Shown one piece after another: positions 36,797-46,306 of a stretch of DNA of 64,000 bases; the first letter of the stretch is position 1, and every line of letters begins with the position of its first letter. The notes under the pieces are model-generated. The model made no database searches and was not told where the DNA came from. It was given only the letters and a program-made list of their open reading frames with translations. Origin of the DNA: Rhodoblastus sp963727035 (GTDB lineage: Bacteria > Pseudomonadota > Alphaproteobacteria > Rhizobiales > Beijerinckiaceae); NCBI GenBank assembly GCA_963727035.1, contig CAVSEY010000011.1, positions 1 through 64,000 of the forward strand. The letters are read 5' to 3'. A program made the translations under genes and the position numbers.

Positions 36797-36870
36797 GCTG
36801 CGCTCCCGACCTGGCCCGAAACTCCTTATCGGCCTTCAAGGTAAACGGCAGGTTAGCGGAAGGCGGCGAA

Positions 36871-37407
36871 TTACCGCAGCTTGACCCGCTCGAGGATCCC
36901 GTCGCCCAGGATGAACTGATGATAAAGCGCGACGAGCACATGGCCGACGACGGCTGCGATCAGCAGATGCGCGAGCAGCCCATGGATTTCCTGGAGCTGA
37001 TGGGCGAGGTCGCGATGGGCGGCGAATGGCGAGGGAATCTGCAACAGACCCAAATTGAGCGTCCGGCCCGCGCTCAGGAAAGTCGCGACGCCGACCAGCG
37101 CGACGACGAGCATCAGCAGATAAAGCAGGCCGTGGCCCGCGGCGACGGCGAGGCGGAAGATCGGACCCATGCTGCCGGGATAGTCCGGCGTGGCGGTCGC
37201 CGAGCGGGCGACGACGCGGAGGACGAGCAGGACGAGCAGGGCCAGCCCGACGACGGCATGGATGTTGATCACCATGGGGCGTATCGGCTTGGCGAAAGAA
37301 TCGACGGCCAATCCCACGGCATAAAGGCCGAAGACCATCAGGGCCATCAGCCAATGCAGCACGATGACCGGCGCCGAAAATTTATTGTTTTCCGTGGTTT
37401 GTTGCAT
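36871..37407 (-). CDS. cybB: cytochrome b561 family protein
   Basis: This 178-residue four-helix membrane protein carries two b hemes. VIVLHWLMALMVFGLYAVGL holds the first heme His, INIHAVVGLALLVLLVLRVV the next, then GHGLLYLLMLVVALVG and LQEIHGLLAHLLIAAVVGHV. The family moves electrons between quinones and, in E. coli, superoxide. It is followed at a distance by the small pilin-like gene on the same strand; the parE gene lies upstream on the same strand with a 48-bp gap. Confidence 0.92.
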   Translation of the reverse strand: MQQTTENNKFSAPVIVLHWLMALMVFGLYAVGLAVDSFAKPIRPMVINIHAVVGLALLVLLVLRVVARSATATPDYPGSMGPIFRLAVAAGHGLLYLLMLVVALVGVATFLSAGRTLNLGLLQIPSPFAAHRDLAHQLQEIHGLLAHLLIAAVVGHVLVALYHQFILGDGILERVKLR

Positions 37408-37455
37408 GATTGGCTCCAGAATATGAAGTAATGCGTGAATGTTCCGCGCCTGGAA

Positions 37456-39492
37456 TCAGAGATCCACGAGGTCCGCCGCCGCCGCGAAGGCCGCGCGCTC
37501 CTGGAGGAAGGCGAAACGCGCCTCCGGCTTTGTTCCCATCAGGCGCTCCACCGATTCCGCCGTCTCCTCGCGGTCCTCATCCATGATGCCGACGCGCAGC
37601 AGGGTGCGCGAGCGGGACGACATGGTGGTTTCCTTGAGCTGGGCCGGCAGCATTTCGCCCAGGCCCTTGAACCGGCTGATCTCGACCTTGCCGCGGCCCG
37701 AAAACTCTTTCTTGAGCAATTCGTCGCGATGGAGGTCGTCGCGGGCGTAAGCGATCTTCGCGCCCTGGCTGAGCTTGTAGAGCGGCGGCACGGCGAGATA
37801 GAGATGGCCCTGGTCGATCAGCTTGGGCATCTGCCGGTAAAAGAAGGTGATCAAGAGCGAGGCGATATGGGCGCCGTCGACGTCGGCGTCGGTCATGATG
37901 ATGACCTTGTCGTAACGCAGATCCTCGGCGCGGTACTGCGAGCCGGTGCCGACGCCGAGCGCCTGGATCAGGTCGCCAAGCTGCTGGTTGGCCGCCATTT
38001 TCTCGCGCGATGAACTCGCGACGTTCAAGATCTTTCCGCGCAAAGGCAAAATCGCCTGATTGGCGCGGTCGCGCGCCTGTTTGGCCGAGCCGCCCGCCGA
38101 ATCGCCTTCGACGATGAAAAGTTCGGAGCCCTGCGCGGAATTGTTGGCGCAATCCGCGAGCTTGCCCGGCAGGCGCAACTTGCGGGTCGCGCTCTTGCGC
38201 GCAACATCCTTTTCGGCGCGGCGGCGCAGGCGATCTTCGGCGCGCTCCACCGCCCATTCGACCAGGGCCTTGGCCTGGGCGGGCGAACCCGCGAGCCAAT
38301 GGTCGAAAGCGTCGCGCATGGCGTTCTCGACGATGCGCGAGGCCTCGACACTCATCAGCCGGCTCTTGTTCTGGCCCTGGAACTCCGGCTCGCGGATGAA
38401 GACCGAGACCATGGCGGCGCAGCCGGCCATCAGGTCCTCCGCCGTCACGGCGGAGGCGCGCTTGCCCTGGCCGATGCGCTCGGCGTGATCCTTGAGGCCG
38501 CGCAGCAGAGCGAGGCGCAGGCCGGATTCATGCGTGCCGCCGTCGACGGTCGGAATGGTGTTGCAATAGGAATGGATCGAGCCGTCGTCCTCGGCGAGCC
38601 AGGCCACCGCCCATTCGAGCGAGCCATGGCGCTCGGGCTTCTCCACCCGGCCAGTGAAGAACTGCTCGGCGACCAGAGCCTTTCCCTCGATGTCGGCGGC
38701 GAGATAATCCTTGAGGCCGCCGGGGAAATGGAACACCGCCTCGGGCGGCGTCTTGCCATTGGGGTCGAGCAGGGATTCCGCGCATTTCCAGCGGATTTCC
38801 ACGCCGCCGAACAGATAGGCCTTGGCCCGCGCCATTTTGAAAATGCGCGCCGGGGAGAAAGTGGATTTTTCGCGGAAGATGTCCGGGTCCGCCTTGAAGC
38901 GCACCTTGGTCCCGCGACGATTGGGGGCGCGGCCGACGGTTTCCAAGCCGCCGAGCGGAATCCCGCGTGAAAAAATCTGGCGGTAAAGAGTCTGTCCGCG
39001 CGCCACTTCGACTTCGAGCCGCTCGGCCAGGGCGTTGACCACCGAAACGCCGACGCCATGCAGGCCGCCCGAGGTCTGATAGGCCCCGGAATCGAATTTG
39101 CCGCCGGCGTGCAGGGTGGTCATGATGACTTCGAGCGCCGATTTCTTCGGAAACTTCGGATGCGGATCGATCGGAACGCCGCGCCCGTTGTCGGTCACGG
39201 ACAGAAAGCCTTCCTCGTCCATCGCCACCTCGATCCGGGTCGCATGGCCGGAAACAGCCTCGTCCATCGCATTGTCGAGCACTTCGGCGAAGAGGTGGTG
39301 GAGCCCGGTCTCGTCGGTCCCGCCGATAAACATGCCGGGGCGCCGCCGCACCGGCTCCAGCCCCTCCAGCACCTCGATCGAGGCGGCGGTATAGCCGGCC
39401 TCGCCCGGCGAAACGGCGGCGGACGGTTTTTTCACGTCGGCTTTTTTAACCGGCGCCGGCTTGGGCGCGCCAAAAAGGTCCTGTTCGGCCAT
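37456..39492 (-). CDS. parE: DNA topoisomerase IV subunit B
   Basis: ParE is the ATPase half of topoisomerase IV, which decatenates daughter chromosomes. This protein has 678 residues from ATG 39492 (MAEQDLFGAPKPAP); the open frame continues upstream without homology. Landmarks are the GHKL fold EVLDNAMDEAVSGHA, VTDNGRGVPIDPHPKFP, the gyrase-B transducer, and the TOPRIM region ELFIVEGDSAGGSAKQARDR with IIMTDADVDGAHIASLLITF. Size and the QTSGGLHGVGVSVVNALA loop support ParE rather than GyrB. parC is not nearby. Confidence 0.95.
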   Translation of the reverse strand: MAEQDLFGAPKPAPVKKADVKKPSAAVSPGEAGYTAASIEVLEGLEPVRRRPGMFIGGTDETGLHHLFAEVLDNAMDEAVSGHATRIEVAMDEEGFLSVTDNGRGVPIDPHPKFPKKSALEVIMTTLHAGGKFDSGAYQTSGGLHGVGVSVVNALAERLEVEVARGQTLYRQIFSRGIPLGGLETVGRAPNRRGTKVRFKADPDIFREKSTFSPARIFKMARAKAYLFGGVEIRWKCAESLLDPNGKTPPEAVFHFPGGLKDYLAADIEGKALVAEQFFTGRVEKPERHGSLEWAVAWLAEDDGSIHSYCNTIPTVDGGTHESGLRLALLRGLKDHAERIGQGKRASAVTAEDLMAGCAAMVSVFIREPEFQGQNKSRLMSVEASRIVENAMRDAFDHWLAGSPAQAKALVEWAVERAEDRLRRRAEKDVARKSATRKLRLPGKLADCANNSAQGSELFIVEGDSAGGSAKQARDRANQAILPLRGKILNVASSSREKMAANQQLGDLIQALGVGTGSQYRAEDLRYDKVIIMTDADVDGAHIASLLITFFYRQMPKLIDQGHLYLAVPPLYKLSQGAKIAYARDDLHRDELLKKEFSGRGKVEISRFKGLGEMLPAQLKETTMSSRSRTLLRVGIMDEDREETAESVERLMGTKPEARFAFLQERAAFAAAADLVDL

Positions 39493-39729
39493 GTTCTCGC
39501 GAAAGTCGTTGGGGGCGGCGAATCGCCGCCGGCAAAACCATCTTCCCCCATCCGGGCGAATCGAGGAAGGCGCGACCGGACGCCGCTTTTGATCCGCGTG
39601 ATTAGCACGAAATAGCGCCCGATGCGAACAGAACGAAAACAATTTTTCGCTCGATCATGGCCGTGCGGCGAAAGAGATGCTAACGATAAGGCTAAAGTCC
39701 CGCGCGGCAGGTGTGATGGGGGAGCTGTG

Positions 39730-40098
39730 ATGGGGCCGCGTCTGCTGCTGGTTGATGACGATCCGATCCTGGCGATCCTTGTCGCCGATTGGCTTGCGGA
39801 ATGCGGCTGCGAGGTGGTCGGCCCGGCGCGGTCGGTCAAGACGGCGCTGGAGCTGGTCGAGAAAGAAGGCGCGGCGCTCGACGGCGCGCTGCTCGATGTC
39901 GTGCTCGAAAGCGGCGATTCCTATCCCGTCGCCGACGCCCTGGCGCTTCAGGGCGTGCCCTACGCCTTCGTCACCGGCCATGGCCTGGGCGGCCTCGCGC
40001 CCGCCTACCGCAACGCGCCGATCCTGACCAAGCCATTCCAATCCGAGGATTTGCAGCGCATGATCGACCGGCTGGTCAGGCTGCGTGGGCGGCGTTGA
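39730..40098 (+). CDS. single-domain response regulator (CheY-like receiver)
   Basis: This 122-residue receiver has no output domain. LLLVDDDPILAILVADWLAE holds the acidic pocket, GALLDVVLESGDSYPVADAL has phospho-acceptor Asp56, YAFVTGHGLGG holds the switch Thr, and ILTKPFQSEDL the conserved Lys-Pro. Start ATG 39730 follows GGGGGAGCTGTG. Its stop abuts the stop of the convergent hybrid histidine kinase (40098/40099), a tail-to-tail pair that suggests, but does not prove, a phosphorelay partnership. Confidence 0.9.
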   Translation: MGPRLLLVDDDPILAILVADWLAECGCEVVGPARSVKTALELVEKEGAALDGALLDVVLESGDSYPVADALALQGVPYAFVTGHGLGGLAPAYRNAPILTKPFQSEDLQRMIDRLVRLRGRR

Positions 40099-42852
40099 TT
40101 ACGGGGACGCCGCAGGCGCGAGCAGGCGCGAGAGTTTGCGGCGCAACTGCTCCGCGCTCACCGGCTTGTGCAGCAGTTCGAAGCCGCTCGAGGCGATTTC
40201 GGCGATATGTTCGCTCGCGGTGTCGCCGGTGAGGATCAGGGTCGGAAAATCGCGGCCGGCGCGCCGTGCGATTTCCTTGGCCGCCGCGACCCCGCTCAGA
40301 CCCGCGCCGAGCCGATAGTCGCTCAACACAGCGTCGAAACGCCAGCGGCGCGAGGCCGCGATTTCCAGGGCCTCTTCGCCGCTGGACGCCGCGAGGGTTT
40401 CGCAACCCCACTTGCTCACGATGTTTTCCAATCCGTTGCGCAGGATCAGATTGTCCTCGATGATCAGGATGCGGCCGCGCGGATCCTCGTAATGCGTCGG
40501 CTGGGCCTCGACGGTCGGGGCGCCTTCCGCGGCGGGCAGGGACAGCGAGAAGCGCGAGCCGCGCCCGACCCGCGAGCTGACCTCGATCTGCGCGTCGAGC
40601 AGAGCGGCGAGGCGGGCGACGATCGCCAGCCCCAGGCCGAGCCCCTTGCCGAGGTCCCGGCCCGGATTGTTGAGCTGGATGAATTCCTCGAAAATTTCCT
40701 GCTGTTTCTCCTTCGGCACGCCGACGCCGGTGTCCACCACGTCGATCCGCACCCGGTCGCCGCGCCGGCGCAGGCCGATCAGCACGCCGCCGTTCGGGGT
40801 GTAGCGGAAGGCGTTCTCGATCAGATTGCGCAGGGCCCGCTCCAGCAGCGAGGGATCGGCCAAAGCGTGGAGCGGGCGCTTGATCAGCCGCAGCTCCAGG
40901 CCCTTGTCGGCGGCTTTGGCCTCATATTCCGATGACAGCCGGTCGAGCAGGGCGCTGAGATCGACCGAGTCGATCGCCGGCGCGACCACGCCGGCGTCGA
41001 GGCGGGAAATATCCAGGATCGCGGTCAGCAGCCCGTTCAGGCCGCCGAGCGCCTGTTTCATCATCCCCGCCGTCTCCCGCGCCTTGGGAACGGCGGCGAC
41101 CTGACGCTCGATCAGGGCGAGCAGCAGGACCAGCGACTGCACCGGCTGACGCAGATCGTGGCTGGCGGAGGCGAGGAATTTGGACTTGGCCTTGTTGGCG
41201 CGCTCGGCTTCGAGCGTCGCCGCGCGCAGGGCTTCCTCGAGTTCCTTCTGCTCGGTGATCTCGGTGCCGGTGCCGAACCATTGCACGATGCGGCCGTCAG
41301 CGTCGCGATGCGGCATGACGCGCGTGAGGAACGGCCTGAACCTGCCGTCGGCGCCGCGCAGCGGAATGGTCATGTCCAGCGGCCGGCCGGTGGCGAGCGA
41401 ATCCGCCCAGCGCTCGTAGATCGCGGGCAGGTTGTCGGGATCGAGACAGGATATCCAGCCGAGTGGCGCGGGCTGGTCGGGCGGCCCGCCGGCATAATCG
41501 TACCAGCGTTCGTTGAGCCAGGTGATTTCGCCTTCGGGGGAGGCGATCCAGGCCAATTGCGGAATGGCGTTGGCGAGCGAGCGGAAATTCTTCTCGCTCT
41601 CGCGCAGGGCGTTTTCGGCCGCGCGCAGCCGGGTGATGTCGAGATCGGTGACGAAAATGCGCTCCGGCTTGCCGTCGGCGCCGATTTCGCTGCTCCAGAC
41701 GCTTTCGATCCAGCGTTCCCGGCCGTCGTCGCCGATCACGCGATATTCGATGCCGCCGCTCGCCGCGCCGTTGAGGCATTGCTGAACGGCGAGCGTGAGC
41801 CGGCGTCGGTCTTCCGCGGGCACATGGTCGAGCAGGCCGTTGACGACATCCGCCATGGCGAGGCCGTCGGCCGAAGTCCCCGGCGCATAGCCAAGGACCT
41901 GCGCGAAATTATAGGCGACATGGGCGCGGTTTTCGACCATGTCGAATTCGGCATAGGTCAGGCCGCCGGCGTCGGCGGCGTGGCGCAGGCGGATCTGGCT
42001 CTGGCGAAGGGCGGCTTCGCTTTCGAGAAGGGCGAATTCCGCGCGCTTGCGTTCGGTGATGTCGGTGCGGATGGCGACGAATTGCCGGGGCCGGCCTCGC
42101 GCGTCGAGGAAGGGCACGATGGTCGTGTCCACCCAATAATGGGAGCCGTCCTTGGCGGCGTTGCAGACCTCCCCGCGCCAGACATTGCCCGCCGTGATCG
42201 TGCGCCACATCCGGCTGTAGAATTCCCTGGATTGGACGCCGGAGCTCATGATCCGGTGGTTCTGGCCGAGCAGTTCGGCGCGCGAATATTGCGAAACGGC
42301 GCAGAATTTGTCGTTGGCGTAAGTGATCGCGCCTTTCGCGTCGGTCACTTCGACGATGGCGTGTTCGTCGAGGGCGGAAATCCGCCCCTGAAGCTCCAGC
42401 CGCGCCTCCGCGGCGTGAAGCTCGTCGAAAAGGCGGTAGAGCGCCTCGGCCGCAAAGGCGACGGCGAGGCCGCACAGAACGAAGACCAGCAGCGCCGGAC
42501 CGTCGAAAGGCGAATTCAGCGTATAGGCCAGGGCCTCGGCGCCGGCGCCGCCGACGATCAGCGCCGCAAGACCCGCGCGAAAGCCGCCGGCCAAAGCGGC
42601 GGCGATCACGGCCGGGTAGAGCGCCAGGAACGGCGACGAGGCGGCGCGCGCCGCGATCAGGGCCGCCTGGCCCGCAACGCCGGACGAAGCGGCAAGGACT
42701 CCGACGCCGAGCGGGAAGGCAAGCGGCGCCCGGCGGCGCAGGGCGGCGATTTTGGCCAGCGACGCCCGCGCCGTGATCAGCCAGTCGCCCGCATCCCTGT
42801 CGGGATCCTTGGGATCGCCGGTGGCGAACTCAGTTTGCGCCTCATGCCGCAC
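40099..42852 (-). CDS. hybrid PAS sensor histidine kinase/response regulator
   Basis: This is a 917-residue protein. An N-terminal set of hydrophobic helices (residues about 45-140) is DUF4118/MASE-like. Three PAS/PAC units follow, at about 160-270 (ALDEHAIVEVTDAKG ... IRTDITERKRAEF), 290-415 and 420-540 (FRSLANAIPQLAWIASPEGE). HisKA has ASASHDLRQPVQSL with His565. HATPase_c shows NLIENAFRYTPNGG, VDTGVGVP and GKGLGLGLAIV. The C-terminal receiver is RILIIEDNLILRNGL with Asp845 in LSDYRLGAG. The LNNPGRDLGKGLGLGLAIV ATPase type resembles NahK-like kinases. The GTG start follows GGCAGGTGAAGC. Signal unknown. Confidence 0.93.
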   Translation of the reverse strand: MRHEAQTEFATGDPKDPDRDAGDWLITARASLAKIAALRRRAPLAFPLGVGVLAASSGVAGQAALIAARAASSPFLALYPAVIAAALAGGFRAGLAALIVGGAGAEALAYTLNSPFDGPALLVFVLCGLAVAFAAEALYRLFDELHAAEARLELQGRISALDEHAIVEVTDAKGAITYANDKFCAVSQYSRAELLGQNHRIMSSGVQSREFYSRMWRTITAGNVWRGEVCNAAKDGSHYWVDTTIVPFLDARGRPRQFVAIRTDITERKRAEFALLESEAALRQSQIRLRHAADAGGLTYAEFDMVENRAHVAYNFAQVLGYAPGTSADGLAMADVVNGLLDHVPAEDRRRLTLAVQQCLNGAASGGIEYRVIGDDGRERWIESVWSSEIGADGKPERIFVTDLDITRLRAAENALRESEKNFRSLANAIPQLAWIASPEGEITWLNERWYDYAGGPPDQPAPLGWISCLDPDNLPAIYERWADSLATGRPLDMTIPLRGADGRFRPFLTRVMPHRDADGRIVQWFGTGTEITEQKELEEALRAATLEAERANKAKSKFLASASHDLRQPVQSLVLLLALIERQVAAVPKARETAGMMKQALGGLNGLLTAILDISRLDAGVVAPAIDSVDLSALLDRLSSEYEAKAADKGLELRLIKRPLHALADPSLLERALRNLIENAFRYTPNGGVLIGLRRRGDRVRIDVVDTGVGVPKEKQQEIFEEFIQLNNPGRDLGKGLGLGLAIVARLAALLDAQIEVSSRVGRGSRFSLSLPAAEGAPTVEAQPTHYEDPRGRILIIEDNLILRNGLENIVSKWGCETLAASSGEEALEIAASRRWRFDAVLSDYRLGAGLSGVAAAKEIARRAGRDFPTLILTGDTASEHIAEIASSGFELLHKPVSAEQLRRKLSRLLAPAASP

Positions 42853-43089
42853 GCTTCACCTGCCCAAATGACTCAATAAAAAAACGCTCGACCGAAAAAA
42901 CGAGCATAATGGAACGGCCCGTCGTCCGGGAACGGCTGATTTTACAATATACGCGCGCAAATCCCAAACAGTCGCGATCCAGGCGAAAAAAAACGGCGAC
43001 GACCCTGGCCGAAAGCGCGCAAGCGACAGCCATGAAACGGATTTAATTTGCCTGACCGCGCATCCGCGCGCTAGAGGAGCGGCAACCGG
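42853..43089. other. leader of the hybrid kinase gene, no further gene
   Basis: The stretch holds the upstream region of the minus-strand kinase gene. I see no open frame of note and no RNA gene. It is followed by the dispersed repeat copy B. Confidence 0.4.
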
Positions 43090-43190
43090 CCAGGTTTTCC
43101 GGAAAAGGCGCGGGCCGCCTTTTCCGGAAACGACAATCCTGCCAAGATCAGGAACCCGGGCCGAAAATCGTTGGCGCGCCAATGGTTTTC
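43090..43190. repeat. dispersed two-hairpin intergenic element, copy B
   Basis: tttccggaaaaggcg ... cgccttttccggaaa forms a 15-bp inverted repeat. The spacer is cgacaatcctgccaagatca. The second palindrome is ccgaaaatcgttgg-cgcg-ccaatggttttccg, with the same TTGGCGCGCC core. Order, spacing and spacer agree with copy A at 24865-25022. Confidence 0.72.
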
Positions 43191-43211
43191 CGCGCGGCAA
43201 GGGACGATCCG

Positions 43212-44417
43212 ATGAATGGAACCGAGCTTCGCGCCACCATTTCGCTCGCCGCGATCTTCGCGACGCGGTTGCTTGGGCTGTTCATGATCTATCCGATCTT
43301 CGCGCAATACGCCCGCGGCCTGTCCGGCGCCGACGACCGGACGATCGGCCTCGCGCTCGGGGCCTATGGACTGACGCAGGGCCTGCTGCAAATTCCTTTC
43401 GGGCTTCTTTCCGATCGTATCGGCCGCAAGAAGGTGATCGTCGGCGGCCTGCTCCTGTTCGCGCTCGGCAGCGTCGTGGCCGCCATGTCCACCTCGATCA
43501 ACGGCGTTCTGCTCGGCCGAACCTTGCAGGGGGCGGGCGCCATCGGCTCGTCGGTCCTGGCCATGGTGGCCGATCTCACCCGCGAGGAGGTGCGAACCCG
43601 CGCCATGGCCGTGGTCGGAATCACCATCGGCTTTTCCTTCGCGCTCGCCGTTCTCGTCGGGCCGCCGCTTGCCGCCGCCGCAGGCCTGTCGGGCATGTTC
43701 TGGGCGACCGCCGTCTTCGCTCTCGCGGGCATAGCGATTGCGCTGCTGGTCACGCCGACGCCCGATCGCGCCGTTCCGCGCGGGGTCGGCGGGTCGACCT
43801 TCAAGCGTGTGTTGCAGGACGGCGAATTGCTGCGGCTCGATTTCTCGGTTTTCATCCTGCACGCCATTCTGACGGCGAGCTTCCTGATCATCCCGTCGGC
43901 TTTGCATCAGGCGCTGGGCCTGACGGCGGCGGACGAGTGGAAATTTTACCTGCCGGTCATGGGCGGAGCCATGGCGCTGATGGTTCCGGCTGTCATCGTC
44001 GCCGAGACCCGCGGGCGGATGAAGGAAGTTTTCATCGCCGCGATCGGCGCGATCCTGGCCAGTCAGACGGTTCTCGTGGCGGCCCCGGCGAGCGGCGCGG
44101 CCGCCGTCGGCGCGATGATCCTGTTTTTCACCGCCTTCAACGTCATGGAGGCGATATTGCCGTCGCTGGTGACGAAATTCGCGCCTCCCTCCGCCAAGGG
44201 CGCCGCGACCGGCGTCTTTTCCAGTTCGCAATTTCTCGGAATTTTCGTCGGCGGCGCCGCCGGGGGCTGGATCCATCACGCCAAAGGCGCGCCCGGCCTG
44301 CTTGGCCTGACCGTCGCGCTGTCTCTGATCTGGCTCGCCGTCGCGGCCTTCATGCCGCGTCCGCCGCAGCGCCAGCGCCGGACGGGAGCTGTGCAGGCGG
44401 GGATCGAGAAGGCCTGA
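43212..44417 (+). CDS. MFS transporter (YajR/DHA1-like)
   Basis: This protein has about 401 residues and 12 predicted helices. GLLQIPFGLLSDRIGRKKVI is motif A, LLGRTLQGAGAIGSSVLAMV is motif B, and AVLVGPPLAAAAGLSGMFWA is motif C, typical of drug/proton antiporters. ATG 43212 (MNGTELRATISLAAIFATRL) was preferred over an in-frame start at 43182. The substrate is unknown. A small secreted-protein gene follows 100 bp downstream on the same strand. Confidence 0.88.
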   Translation: MNGTELRATISLAAIFATRLLGLFMIYPIFAQYARGLSGADDRTIGLALGAYGLTQGLLQIPFGLLSDRIGRKKVIVGGLLLFALGSVVAAMSTSINGVLLGRTLQGAGAIGSSVLAMVADLTREEVRTRAMAVVGITIGFSFALAVLVGPPLAAAAGLSGMFWATAVFALAGIAIALLVTPTPDRAVPRGVGGSTFKRVLQDGELLRLDFSVFILHAILTASFLIIPSALHQALGLTAADEWKFYLPVMGGAMALMVPAVIVAETRGRMKEVFIAAIGAILASQTVLVAAPASGAAAVGAMILFFTAFNVMEAILPSLVTKFAPPSAKGAATGVFSSSQFLGIFVGGAAGGWIHHAKGAPGLLGLTVALSLIWLAVAAFMPRPPQRQRRTGAVQAGIEKA

Positions 44418-44517
44418 CGCGCCTGATTCTCCGGGCAGCCTCTGGCGAGGCGGCCAGGACCGTTCCTATATTCCGCTGGCGCGCGATTTCGCGCGGCCTT
44501 TGGAGTAGGGCGAGCTC

Positions 44518-44775
44518 ATGAAACTGACGAAAATCGGCGCGGTTCTGTCCCTTTGCGGCGTCGCCGCGCTCACGGCGCCCGGCGCCGAGGCGAAGGGTTG
44601 CATTCGCGGCGCGGTCGCCGGCGGCCTCGCCGGCCATGCGGTTCACCATGGGGTCATCGGCGCGGTCGCCGGATGCGTCGCCGCGCGCCATTATTACAAG
44701 ACCAAGGCGAAGCAGGAACAACAGCAGCAGCAGGGCGCTCCGGCGGCTGCGCCGACGCCCGCGCCGGTGCAATAA
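44518..44775 (+). CDS. small secreted glycine-zipper-like protein
   Basis: This 85-residue protein has the signal peptide MKLTKIGAVLSLCGVAALTA with cleavage near PGAEA-KG. A Gly/Ala helix follows, GCIRGAVAGGLAGHAVHHG and VIGAVAGCVAARHYYKTKAK, with two cysteines, then a Gln run and a Pro/Ala-rich end. Glycine-zipper spacing suggests membrane or outer-membrane association; no function is known. A strong terminator follows directly. Confidence 0.7.
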   Translation: MKLTKIGAVLSLCGVAALTAPGAEAKGCIRGAVAGGLAGHAVHHGVIGAVAGCVAARHYYKTKAKQEQQQQQGAPAAAPTPAPVQ

Positions 44776-44791
44776 TTCCAAGAATCAAACA

Positions 44792-44825
44792 AAAAGGGCG
44801 GCCGTTCGGCCGCCCTTTTCTTTTC
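44792..44825. terminator. bidirectional Rho-independent terminator
   Basis: aaaagggcggcc - gttc - ggccgccctttt forms a 12-bp perfect stem with A-rich and T-rich sides. It serves both the upstream small gene (plus) and glnA (minus), which converge here. Confidence 0.92.
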
Positions 44826-44838
44826 TCCGAGCGAAAAC

Positions 44839-46248
44839 TCAGTAGGAATAATACATGTCGAACTCGATCGGGTGCGGCGTCATATCCACGCGATAGACGT
44901 CCTGCATCTTCAGCTCGATATAGCTGTCGATGAAGTCGTCGTTGAAGACGTCGCCGGCCTTGAGGAAGGCGCGGTCCTTGTCGAGATTGGCGAGCGCGTC
45001 GCGCAAGCTGCCGCAAACCGTCGGGATCTTCTTCAGCTCGCGCGGCGGCAGGTCATAAAGATCCTTGTCCATCGCCGGGCCGGGATCGATCTTGTTCTTG
45101 ATGCCGTCGAGGCCGGCCATCAGCATGGCCGCGAAGGCGAGATAGGGGTTGGCGGTCGGATCGGGGAAGCGAACCTCGACGCGCTTGGCCTTCGGGTTGT
45201 TCGTCCACGGAATGCGGCAGGAGGCCGAGCGGTTGCGCGCCGAATAGGCGAGCAGAACGGGGGCCTCGAAGCCCGGGACCAGACGCTTGTAGGAGTTGGT
45301 CGAGGGATTGGTGAAGGCGTTCAGGGCCTTGGCGTGCTTGATGATGCCGCCGATGTACCACAGGCATTCCTGGCTGAGGTCGGCGTATTTGTTGCCGGCC
45401 ATGACCGGCTTGCCGCCCTTCCAGATCGACTGGTGGACATGCATGCCCGAGCCGTTGTCGCCATAGATCGGCTTCGGCATGAAGGTCGCGGTCTTGCCGT
45501 AGGAATGGGCGACCTGATGGATGGCGTATTTATAGATCTGCAGGTGGTCGGCCATGGTGGTCAGCGTGCCGAACTTGAGGCCGAGTTCGTGCTGGGCCGA
45601 GGCCACTTCGTGATGGTGCTTCTCGACCTTGGCGCCCATGGCCGCCATGGCCGCGAGCATTTCGCCGCGCATGTCCTGGGCGGAATCGACCGGCGGGACC
45701 GGGAAATAGCCGCCCTTGGTGCGGACGCGGTGGCCGAGGTTGCCGCCCTCGTAGGGAGTGTCGGAATTGGTCGGCAGCTCGGTCGAGTCGAGGACGAAGC
45801 CGGTGTTGTAAGGGTCGGCCTTGAAGCGCACGTCGTCGAAGACGAAGAATTCGGCTTCCGGACCGAAAAAGGCGGTGTCGCCGATGCCGGTGTTCTTGAG
45901 ATAGGCTTCGGCCTTCTTGGCGATGCCGCGCGGGTCGCGGTTATAGGGCTCGCCGGTCATCGGTTCGAGAACGTCGCAGACGATGGACAGCGTCGAAGCC
46001 GAGAAGAAGGGGTCGATCGTGGCGGTCGTCGGATCGGGCATGAGCTTCATGTCGGATTCGTTGATCGCCTTCCAGCCGGAGATCGACGAGCCGTCGAACA
46101 TCTGGCCTTCGGAGAAGAACTCCTCGTCGACGAGCGAGATGTCGAAGGTCACATGCTGCCACTTGCCGCGCGGGTCGGTGAAGCGGAGGTCGACATATTT
46201 AATGTCTTCGTCCTTGATCTTTTTCAGAAGTTCTTTGGCAGTCGTCAT
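44839..46248 (-). CDS. glnA: glutamine synthetase type I
   Basis: GlnA makes glutamine from glutamate, ammonia and ATP. This 469-residue protein shows FDGSSISGWKAINESDMKL, FFGPEAEFFVFDDVRF, the ATP-site region HEVASAQHELGLKFGTLTTM, GDNGSGMHVHQSIWKGGKPV, and the adenylylation-loop Tyr in DKDLYDLPPRELKKIP near residue 398. All point to the dodecameric, adenylylated GSI-beta type. It lies 58 bp downstream of glnB on the same strand and is normally co-transcribed with it. The terminator at 44792 ends the operon. Confidence 0.97.
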   Translation of the reverse strand: MTTAKELLKKIKDEDIKYVDLRFTDPRGKWQHVTFDISLVDEEFFSEGQMFDGSSISGWKAINESDMKLMPDPTTATIDPFFSASTLSIVCDVLEPMTGEPYNRDPRGIAKKAEAYLKNTGIGDTAFFGPEAEFFVFDDVRFKADPYNTGFVLDSTELPTNSDTPYEGGNLGHRVRTKGGYFPVPPVDSAQDMRGEMLAAMAAMGAKVEKHHHEVASAQHELGLKFGTLTTMADHLQIYKYAIHQVAHSYGKTATFMPKPIYGDNGSGMHVHQSIWKGGKPVMAGNKYADLSQECLWYIGGIIKHAKALNAFTNPSTNSYKRLVPGFEAPVLLAYSARNRSASCRIPWTNNPKAKRVEVRFPDPTANPYLAFAAMLMAGLDGIKNKIDPGPAMDKDLYDLPPRELKKIPTVCGSLRDALANLDKDRAFLKAGDVFNDDFIDSYIELKMQDVYRVDMTPHPIEFDMYYSY

Positions 46249-46306
46249 TGATGCGCCTCTTCTTTTGAGATGCCGTTGAAGGAGAGAAGTTCGGAAACCG
46301 GAGGGC

